Shown: in pieces, positions 1-4,573 of the stretch
Position numbering within the stretch: position 1 is the first letter of the stretch
Layout: every line of letters begins with the position of its first letter
DNA from: a bacterium
GTDB taxonomy: Bacteria; Patescibacteria; Paceibacteria; UBA9973; UBA2103
NCBI GenBank assembly: GCA_021812925.1
Contig: JAKAMK010000054.1
Span: forward strand, 1-5,329
DNA: 5,329 nucleotides
Direction of reading: 5' to 3'
Notes under the pieces: model-generated
Databases searched by the model: none
What the model was told of the DNA's origin: nothing
The model's input: only the letters and a program-made list of their open reading frames with translations
Made by a program: the position numbers and the translations under genes

Positions 1-550
1 CACAGCCGTATTTTTCGTTAAGGGTGAGGAAGTCGTAGCCCTGGAGGAGCGCGTAGGTGAACTCGGTGTACGAGATGCTCTCGTCCGGCGTCTCGAGGCG
101 CTTCCGTATGAGGTCGCGCTTCACGAGGTCGTTCACGGTGAAGTACTTGCCGATGTCGCGGAGGAACGGCACGAGGCGCACCTTCATGAGCCAGTCCGCA
201 TTGTCGACCATGCGGAACTTCGCGCCGCCGAGGAGCTGCTTCAGCTGCTTCGCGAGCGCACGCTTGTTCTTTCCGATAGTGCGCTCGTCGAGGAGCGGCC
301 GCTCGCCCTTCTCCTTCGGGTCGCCAATCAGGCCAGTGCCGCCGCCGACGACGAAGATGAGCTTGTGCCCGGCGTCGCCGAGGCGCTTCATGAGGAGGAC
401 GGGCACGAGGTGGCCGACGTGCGCCGAGTCCGCAGTCGGGTCGATGCCGAGGTACACGGTACGCGGCTTCGAGAGTATCTCGGCGAGGCTTGCCGAGCTC
501 TGCTCGACGAGCCCGCGCGCGGAAAGGTCTTCTGCAAGATTCATGGCCAT
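1..550 (-). CDS. tyrS: Tyrosyl-tRNA synthetase, N-terminal 183 residues (cut by window edge)
   Basis: Class I aminoacyl-tRNA synthetase that activates tyrosine with ATP and charges tRNA-Tyr in the cytoplasm. The frame stays open from the ATG at 550 to the left edge. Visible in order: the tyrosine/ATP site DPTADS (residues 37-42) running into the HIGH-type motif HVGH (44-47); GGGTGLIGDP (69-78), holding the Asp that contacts the substrate amino group; FLRDIGKYF (129-137); SYTEFTY (160-166); and LLQGYDF (168-174), giving the Tyr-x3-Gln-x2-Asp tyrosine pocket at Y166, Q170 and D173. The frame ends at LNEKYGC, just before the expected QIGGSDQWGN block, so KMSKS and the S4-like C-terminal domain (full length about 400-430) lie outside. 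Two ATGs are possible, at 550 and 544 (MAMNL or MNL). Neither has a Shine-Dalgarno site. The gene follows the exporter stop by 9 bases, so read-through from that gene is likely. The identification is firm; the exact start is not. Confidence 0.95.
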   Translation of the reverse strand, partial: MAMNLAEDLSARGLVEQSSASLAEILSKPRTVYLGIDPTADSAHVGHLVPVLLMKRLGDAGHKLIFVVGGGTGLIGDPKEKGERPLLDERTIGKNKRALAKQLKQLLGGAKFRMVDNADWLMKVRLVPFLRDIGKYFTVNDLVKRDLIRKRLETPDESISYTEFTYALLQGYDFLTLNEKYGC

Positions 551-559
551 GATTCTACA

Positions 560-2350
560 CTATTCGTGGAGACCGATGTGGAGTTCGTAAAGACGGCGGT
601 ACGCGCCGCCCGGCAGCCGCATGAGTTCGTCGTGGGTGCCCTGCTCGACTATCCTGCCTTCGCGGAGCACGACGATCTTGTCTGCCTCGCGTACGGTCGA
701 GAGACGGTGGGCGATGATGAAGGTCGTTCGCCCGCGCATGAGCTCCGTGAGCGAGCTCGTGATGAACGCCTCGGTCTCCGCGTCGAGCGCGGAGGTCGGC
801 TCGTCGAGGATGAGGATGCGCGGGTCGCGGAGCATCGCGCGCGCGATCGCGATGCGCTGCTTCTGCCCTACGGAGAGCTTCACACCGCGCTCACCCACCT
901 CCTGCGCATAGCCGTTCGGGAAACGCTCGATAAAGGCGTCCGCGTGCGCCTTCTTCGCCGCATCACGCACCTCGCTGTCGGATGCATCGGGACGACCGTA
1001 ACGGATGTTGTCAGCAACCGACGTGTTGAAAAGGACGACCTCTTGCGGCACGACCGCGATTCGGCTACGTAGTTCGCGGAGGTTCAGGGTGCGCACGTCG
1101 TGGCCATCGATAGTCACCGCGCCCTCCGTCGGGAAATAGTAGCCGGAAACGAGCTCGGCGGTCGTCGACTTGCCAACGCCGGTCTCGCCGACGAGCGCGA
1201 CCGTCTGCCCCGCATGCACGGAGAACGTGATGCCGCGGAGCACCTCGTTCTGCCCCGCATCGTACGCGAAGTGCACGTTCGAGAATCCGACGTCGCCACG
1301 CAGGTCAGCGAGCGAAGGCGCGTGGGGCGGCGCGTAGTGCTCCGGCTCCGCGCTAAAGACGCGCTCGCTCCGTGCGACGGCGACGAGTCCGTTCTGCAGC
1401 GTCTGCCACTGGTTGCCGAGCTGGACGAACGGCCCGATAATCATGCCCGCGTATGCATTGAAGGCGATGAGCTCGCCGATAGTGATGGCGCCCTTCCCGA
1501 TGAAGTACACGGAGAGCACGAAGATGGTTGCCTGCGCGAGCATGACGATGAGCTGCTGCGAGAACGTCATGGTGCTCCACGCGCGCTCGAGCTGGTACCA
1601 GATGGGTACGGCGCGTTCGTTGAAGCCTCGCCGGATGTGTTCCGTCTCGTACGCTTCGGCGCCAGACTGCTTTACCGTCTGGAAGTTCGCGTAGGCGTCC
1701 TGCGCGTCGCCTGCGGTCCGATTCCAGATCTCGAACGCCTCGCTTTGGAGGCGCGCCGTCGTCGGCAGGACGAGGATGAGCATGATGCCGTACGCGATGA
1801 TGCCTGCGAGGAGCACGAGGGCGAGCTGTGGCAGGATAAAGAAGGCGATCGCTATGCCGACCACGATGGTGAGGAACTGCGGCGCGAGCGAAACGATCGA
1901 GTTCGTAAGCGAGGAGAGCATCCACGAGGCGCGGGACAAATTTTCTGTGATTTCACCGGTGCGAGTCGTCTTGAAGAATCGCAACGGAAGCGTGAGCAGG
2001 TGCGCATACGCGCGCGCCTGGAAGCCGGCTTCGAGCTCGGTGGTGAGTCGCCGGGTGCGACGGTCAGCAAAGAAGTTCACGAACGTGATAAGGAGCTGGA
2101 TGAGGACCCAGAGTCCGATAAGCGCCTCCCAGAGCGGGAGCGTGCCGAGGACGGGCAGGAGGACGGAGCGCGGTTTGATGAGGCCGTCGATGAATTTGCC
2201 CGTGATGTACGGGATGACGCCGTTCGCGAGCGCGAGGAGTATTTCGAGGACGGAAAGGCCTAGGAGCGTGCGGCGGTACGGGCTGAGCTGCCGCGCAAGC
2301 GCGGCTCTCTTTTGCTGCCAGGTGTAGATCTGCTTCTCGCGCTCGGCCAT
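560..2350 (-). CDS. ABC exporter half-transporter (fused membrane and ATPase domains, MsbA/MDR-like)
   Basis: A 596-residue half-transporter expected to form a homodimer in the cytoplasmic membrane and use ATP to export a substrate, possibly a lipid, drug or peptide; the substrate cannot be read from sequence. The N-terminal half is a type I exporter membrane domain with hydrophobic segments near residues 28-50, 75-94, 146-170, 172-195, 264-285 and 290-312. The C-terminal ATPase has an A-loop Tyr (Y363), Walker A GETGVGKST (388-396), Q-loop Q436, the exporter X-loop EVGERG (484-489), signature LSVGQ (492-496), Walker B ILILDEPTS (512-520, catalytic E517), D-loop SALD (520-523) and the switch His in IIAHRLS (H548). 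All catalytic residues are present, so it should be active. The one departure is Val at the third position of the LSGGQ signature. There is no N-terminal peptidase domain. It lies 47 bases after the membrane-protein gene and 9 bases before tyrS. The start has no Shine-Dalgarno site. Confidence 0.95.
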   Translation of the reverse strand: MAEREKQIYTWQQKRAALARQLSPYRRTLLGLSVLEILLALANGVIPYITGKFIDGLIKPRSVLLPVLGTLPLWEALIGLWVLIQLLITFVNFFADRRTRRLTTELEAGFQARAYAHLLTLPLRFFKTTRTGEITENLSRASWMLSSLTNSIVSLAPQFLTIVVGIAIAFFILPQLALVLLAGIIAYGIMLILVLPTTARLQSEAFEIWNRTAGDAQDAYANFQTVKQSGAEAYETEHIRRGFNERAVPIWYQLERAWSTMTFSQQLIVMLAQATIFVLSVYFIGKGAITIGELIAFNAYAGMIIGPFVQLGNQWQTLQNGLVAVARSERVFSAEPEHYAPPHAPSLADLRGDVGFSNVHFAYDAGQNEVLRGITFSVHAGQTVALVGETGVGKSTTAELVSGYYFPTEGAVTIDGHDVRTLNLRELRSRIAVVPQEVVLFNTSVADNIRYGRPDASDSEVRDAAKKAHADAFIERFPNGYAQEVGERGVKLSVGQKQRIAIARAMLRDPRILILDEPTSALDAETEAFITSSLTELMRGRTTFIIAHRLSTVREADKIVVLREGRIVEQGTHDELMRLPGGAYRRLYELHIGLHE

Positions 2351-2357
2351 GACACGC

Positions 2358-2363
2358 AGTATA
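2358..2363 (-). promoter_or_regulatory. Possible -10 box (TATACT) directly before the exporter start codon
   Basis: Read on the minus strand, TATACT matches five of six bases of the TATAAT consensus and ends 7 bases before the exporter ATG. Transcription would then begin at or next to the start codon, giving a leaderless message. No convincing -35 hexamer is found 16-18 bases upstream, and the gene could equally be read from the preceding membrane-protein gene. Tentative. Confidence 0.3.
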
Positions 2364-2397
2364 TACCGCTTCCGCGTGCAATCCCGAGTGCGTTACG

Positions 2398-2943
2398 TTA
2401 TCGCGCGAAGATGAAGAGGCTCACCGCCGGCGCGATGAACCACCAGAAGAAGTACTGGTTCGGCGCAAAGAGCTGCGCGATGGACGCGTTGAAATGGTAC
2501 ACATCGGTCACCGAGAACACGTGGTATGCGACCGCAATGAGGAACGCGGAAGCAGCGAACGACATGACGAAGAGGCCAAGGAGGCCAATGTAAATGAAGT
2601 CGGATACGACGACGCGGCGCAGGATGAGGTAGAAGACGAACACGAGGCCGAGGTACACGGCAGCGTGCGAAAGCACTGCGGTGAGCGCGGGTGCTGACGG
2701 CAGGTACCGCCCGAAAGGCGTCGTGAACGCGTCGTAGACCGCGTAGCCTGCATAGAGGCCGAGGATGAGCGCCACGTAGGGGCCGCGGCCGACGTATCGC
2801 GCGAAGACGATAAAGAACAGGACGAGCGCGATGAGCACGACGAAGCTCGCGATGGACGCCCACAGCGTGAGCGCCGTACTTGTAGCGAGCGTATTCACCT
2901 GGGCGATACCCTGCACGGCCGAAAGCGCGGCTGCCATAGGCAT
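2398..2943 (-). CDS. Polytopic membrane protein of unknown function, 181 residues
   Basis: I do not recognise a family. The protein is strongly hydrophobic, with about five likely membrane segments near residues 24-47, 54-72, 86-107, 114-141 and 161-180. Short polar turns lie between them, such as YVGRGPY (50-56) and the basic pair RR (109-110). The C-terminal segment is aromatic-rich (PNQYFFWWF, 161-169) and the protein ends in FAR with no soluble tail. There is no convincing cleavable signal peptide, nucleotide-binding motif or catalytic signature. Two in-frame starts exist, ATG at 2943 and ATG at 2937. The first lies inside a 7-bp repeat tract; the second is about 8 bases after a TATAAG box and would suit a leaderless message. 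It sits 77 bases after the dnaJ stop and 47 before the exporter, so co-transcription with the exporter is plausible. The reading frame is convincing from composition and length; the function is open. Confidence 0.8.
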   Translation of the reverse strand: MPMAAALSAVQGIAQVNTLATSTALTLWASIASFVVLIALVLFFIVFARYVGRGPYVALILGLYAGYAVYDAFTTPFGRYLPSAPALTAVLSHAAVYLGLVFVFYLILRRVVVSDFIYIGLLGLFVMSFAASAFLIAVAYHVFSVTDVYHFNASIAQLFAPNQYFFWWFIAPAVSLFIFAR

Positions 2944-2976
2944 AGCTTATAGCCTAAAGCCTCTAGCCGAAAGCGG
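2936..2976. repeat. Degenerate 7-bp tandem repeat spanning a gene start
   Basis: On the plus strand, five consecutive heptamers fill 2942-2976: ATAGCTT, ATAGCCT, AAAGCCT, CTAGCCG, AAAGCGG. A 6-base partial unit ATAGGC precedes them at 2936-2941. All five share A-G-C at the third to fifth positions, with consensus close to ATAGCCT. The tract fills the 5' flank of the membrane-protein gene and covers its first possible start codon. The last two units also form a small GCCG/CGGC hairpin (2966-2977). Confidence 0.6.
2946..2951 (-). promoter_or_regulatory. Possible -10 box (TATAAG) before the membrane-protein gene
   Basis: TATAAG on the minus strand matches five of six bases of the -10 consensus. 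It ends 2 bases before the ATG at 2943 and 8 bases before the second in-frame ATG at 2937. If used, transcription would start about at the second ATG. The -35 position (GCTTTC at a 17-base spacer) is poor, and the box lies within the heptamer repeat, so the match may be incidental. Confidence 0.25.
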
Positions 2977-2989
2977 CCACTGTGCATTG

Positions 2990-3018
2990 GGCGCGCTTAC
3001 GGCCATCAGCCACGCGCC
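2990..3018 (-). other. GC-rich hairpin after dnaJ, possible weak terminator or 3' end stabiliser
   Basis: GGCGCG (2990-2995) and CGCGCC (3013-3018) form a 6-bp all-GC stem, with a smaller GGC/GCC pair inside the loop. It begins 2 bases after the dnaJ stop codon on the minus strand. There is no run of T after it, so it does not meet the usual intrinsic-terminator pattern. It could protect the 3' end of the dnaJ message or terminate inefficiently. Confidence 0.35.
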
Positions 3019-3020
3019 GT

Positions 3021-4109
3021 TTAAAGCCCCTCGGATTTCAGGTCCTCTATCGCTTTCTTCGCCTTCGCAGAGAGCTTCTGCGGCATCGCGACCTCAAGGC
3101 GGATGATCAGGTCGCCTCGAGAGGTGCCCTCGGGCACGCCCTTTCCGCGGACGCGCAGAAGTTCTTCGGCGCGCTTCATGACCGGAATTTTCACCTCAAG
3201 CTTCTTCCCTTCTACCGTGTCGATGGTGACGGTTGTGCCCACGAGTGCATCGGTGAGCTTCACCGGAAGCTGCATGACGAGGTTTGCGCCCTCGCGGCGG
3301 AACACTGGGTGCGGCTTCACGTGCACCTTCACGTAGAGGTCACCGGTCATTCCGCCCTGGATGGCCTCGCCCTGGCCCGGCAGTCGGATCATTTCGCCGT
3401 TCTCGATGCCGGCGGGCACCTTTATCTTGATTTCCTCTTCCTTCCTGTGAACGCCGTGCCCTTTGCACTCAGGACACTTCTCTTTCGGAATCTTTCCCGT
3501 CCCGTGGCATGCCGTGCAGGGGCGCACGCTCGTGAACTGGCCGAGGATGGAGCGGCGCACCTCGTGCACCTGGCCCGTGCCGTTGCAGGTCTTGCAAGTC
3601 TCGAGCTCGGTGCCCGGCTTCGCGCCCGTGCCCTTGCAGAGTTCGCATGCGGAGACCTTGGAGAGGAGGACCGTGCGGTCCGTACCGAAAATTGCATCCT
3701 TGAACGGCACCTCGATGTCAATGGAAATGTCGCGGCCACGCGGTGCGCGCGAGCGGCCGCCGCGGCCGCCGAAAATGTCGCCGAAGAGGTCCCCGAAGTC
3801 GAACTCGACTCCGTCGCCGCCGAAGCCCTGCTGGAACTGGCTGAAATCGAAGCCGCCGAACGGATTACCCGCTTGCCCCGGGCCTGCCGAGGGGCCGCCC
3901 GGGAATGCCTGGCCGTACGTGTCGTACTCGCGGCGCTTCTTCTCGTCGCTGAGGACCGCGTACGCCTCCGAGACTTCCTTGAACTTCGCTTCGTCGCCGC
4001 CCGATTTGTCCGGGTGGTACCTGTGCGCGAGTTTCCGGAACGCCCTCTTGATGTCGTCCTGCGTAGCGCCCTTCGCGACGCCGAGCGTGTCGTAGTAATT
4101 CTTCGCCAT
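3021..4109 (-). CDS. dnaJ: Chaperone protein DnaJ (Hsp40, type I)
   Basis: A 362-residue co-chaperone that delivers unfolded clients to DnaK and stimulates its ATPase in the cytoplasm. It is a complete type I protein. The J domain (about 4-66) carries the essential HPD at 32-34. A Gly/Phe-rich linker spans about 71-118. The zinc domain has all four CxxCxGxG repeats: CELCKGTG (155-162), CKTCNGTG (172-179), CTACHGTG (198-205) and CPECKGHG (212-219). The C-terminal client-binding region runs from about 222 to 345 and includes GDLYVKVHV (257-265) and RGKGVPEG (321-328). Length is close to E. coli DnaJ (376). The start fits the family's usual N-terminus (MAKNYYDTLGV) and is the only sensible Met. 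No Shine-Dalgarno site precedes it; a consensus -10 box ends 11 bases upstream, so the message is nearly leaderless. It is separated from dnaK by a small gene and a terminator. Confidence 0.98.
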   Translation of the reverse strand: MAKNYYDTLGVAKGATQDDIKRAFRKLAHRYHPDKSGGDEAKFKEVSEAYAVLSDEKKRREYDTYGQAFPGGPSAGPGQAGNPFGGFDFSQFQQGFGGDGVEFDFGDLFGDIFGGRGGRSRAPRGRDISIDIEVPFKDAIFGTDRTVLLSKVSACELCKGTGAKPGTELETCKTCNGTGQVHEVRRSILGQFTSVRPCTACHGTGKIPKEKCPECKGHGVHRKEEEIKIKVPAGIENGEMIRLPGQGEAIQGGMTGDLYVKVHVKPHPVFRREGANLVMQLPVKLTDALVGTTVTIDTVEGKKLEVKIPVMKRAEELLRVRGKGVPEGTSRGDLIIRLEVAMPQKLSAKAKKAIEDLKSEGL

Positions 4110-4120
4110 AGGTGTTCACG

Positions 4121-4149
4121 ATTATACGCGTGCACGTTTTGGTATGCAA
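4121..4149 (-). promoter_or_regulatory. dnaJ promoter (sigma70-type, near-leaderless)
   Basis: On the minus strand, a -35 TTGCAT (4144-4149, first three consensus bases) and a perfect -10 TATAAT (4121-4126) are 17 bases apart. The predicted start of transcription is near 4114, only about 5 bases before the dnaJ ATG. The spacer holds the perfect 8-bp palindrome CGTGCACG (4129-4136). The -35 begins within 3 bases of the T-run of the upstream terminator, which supports dnaJ having its own promoter. No CIRCE element is seen. Confidence 0.65.
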
Positions 4150-4151
4150 AG

Positions 4152-4194
4152 AAAAACGGCCGGTGCTTCCCGTAGGAAGCCCGTGCTGTGTTTT
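4152..4194 (-). terminator. Intrinsic terminator of the 83-residue gene
   Basis: The stem GCTTCC (4165-4170) / GGAAGC (4175-4180) has a 4-base loop. It extends through CGG/CCG (4161-4163 with 4181-4183) across a single bulge and then ACGGC/GCTGT (4156-4160 with 4185-4189). On the minus strand it is followed by the T-run TTTTTC (4156-4151). It starts directly after the small gene's stop codon (4196-4198). The plus strand also has TTTTATT after the stem, but no plus-strand gene calls for it. It should isolate dnaJ from upstream transcription. Confidence 0.8.
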
Positions 4195-4195
4195 A

Positions 4196-4447
4196 TTAAT
4201 GCCTTTCCTGGGGTTCATTCCGCACTCGGTACATCTTGAACCTCAGGTTTTCCTTGTACCTTTCGCGCATGCGACCTTCCACACTCTGGAGTTGCTCCTC
4301 CACGGTGAACATGGTGGGTCGCCCCATCATTCTGCTTGAGCAGAATTCGTCCAAGTGGTCAACGTACCAGGCATGATCGTAATACACGCCGTAGTCGCTC
4401 CGGAAGCAACACATGAGCCATGTTGGCTCGATTTCTGTGCGGGCCAT
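4196..4447 (-). CDS. Small protein of unknown function between dnaK and dnaJ, 83 residues
   Basis: I do not recognise a family. The start at 4447 (MARTEIEP) is chosen because AAGGAG sits 7 bases before it. An upstream in-frame ATG at 4471 would add 8 residues, but it lies in a leader hairpin and has no ribosome site of its own. The protein is soluble-looking, with no signal peptide or membrane segment. The N-terminal half is rich in Cys, Trp, Tyr and His: WLMCCF at 10-15, YGVYYDHAWYVDHLDEFC at 19-36. The C-terminal half is charged and probably helical: TVEEQLQSVEGRMRERYKENLRF at about 48-70, ending in ERH. The CC plus later Cys/His could bind metal, but there is no recognised zinc pattern. 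It has its own promoter and terminator. Codons such as AGA, AGG, CGA, TTG and TCA are more common than in dnaK or dnaJ, hinting at a different origin. It is too short for, and unlike, GrpE. The complete set of expression signals makes it a convincing gene. Confidence 0.8.
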   Translation of the reverse strand: MARTEIEPTWLMCCFRSDYGVYYDHAWYVDHLDEFCSSRMMGRPTMFTVEEQLQSVEGRMRERYKENLRFKMYRVRNEPQERH

Positions 4448-4454
4448 CAAACCT

Positions 4455-4460
4455 CTCCTT
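4455..4460 (-). promoter_or_regulatory. Strong Shine-Dalgarno site (AAGGAG) fixing the small gene's start
   Basis: AAGGAG, within a longer purine run GAAAGGAGAGG, lies 7 bases before the ATG at 4447. This is the only good ribosome-binding site in the window and decides the start of the 83-residue protein against the upstream ATG at 4471. Confidence 0.8.
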
Positions 4461-4469
4461 TCAATATGC

Positions 4470-4488
4470 ATGCGAGAGACCCTCGCAT
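4470..4488 (-). other. Perfect leader hairpin in the small gene's 5' UTR
   Basis: ATGCGAG (4482-4488 on the minus strand) pairs perfectly with CTCGCAT (4470-4476) around a 5-base loop. It lies just after the predicted transcription start (near 4492) and 10 bases before the Shine-Dalgarno site, so it would form the very 5' end of the message. Such 5' stems commonly protect mRNA from decay; a protein or small-molecule regulatory role is possible but not shown. Confidence 0.6.
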
Positions 4489-4498
4489 TTCTTTATTA

Positions 4499-4527
4499 AG
4501 AATAGCACGACAATACCATTCCGTCAA
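4499..4527 (-). promoter_or_regulatory. Promoter of the 83-residue gene (sigma70-type)
   Basis: On the minus strand, -35 TTGACG (4522-4527, five of six consensus bases) and -10 TATTCT (4499-4504, four of six) are separated by exactly 17 bases. The predicted start near 4492 gives a leader of about 45 bases. The -35 begins 46 bases after the dnaK stop codon. No clear terminator is visible for dnaK in 4528-4573, so some dnaK read-through into this gene is possible. Confidence 0.65.
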
Positions 4528-4573
4528 GTGACCATTGGGAGGCGGCTCTTGCGCGAGGGTTTAAGTTCTCGGT

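Noticed and set aside
365..1072. Plus-strand open frame (235 codons) across the tyrS/exporter junction
   Set aside because: It overlaps two recognised minus-strand genes and has an Arg/Glu/Asp/Leu-biased product with no motif.
1100..2263. Long plus-strand open frame (387 codons) opposite the exporter
   Set aside because: It lies fully antisense to a well-identified ABC exporter. Its product is a low-complexity Arg/Glu/Asp-rich string with no domain. Long antisense frames are expected opposite GC-rich genes.
2935..2977. CRISPR-like array
   Set aside because: The repeats are 7 bp, directly abutting and without spacers. No cas gene is present in the window.
2982..4175. Long plus-strand open frame (397 codons) opposite dnaJ
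   Set aside because: It is entirely antisense to an intact dnaJ. Its translation is Ala/Arg/Leu/Glu-rich and family-less, as expected for a codon-bias shadow.
4196..4447. Small gene as a truncated GrpE between dnaK and dnaJ
   Set aside because: It has no GrpE-like long N-terminal coiled coil or C-terminal beta domain, is less than half GrpE length, and its Cys/Trp-rich front does not fit.
4448..4471. Upstream ATG giving a 91-residue version of the small protein
   Set aside because: The strong Shine-Dalgarno site lies inside this extension and points to the ATG at 4447. The upstream ATG is in a perfect hairpin and has no ribosome site.
4499..4530. Possible CIRCE heat-shock operator near the TAGCAC sequence
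   Set aside because: Only a partial half-site is present, and no matching GAGTGCTAA-type partner lies 9 bases away.
4536..4573. Possible dnaK terminator
   Set aside because: Only 3-4 bp inverted matches and no T-run are present, so no terminator can be supported.
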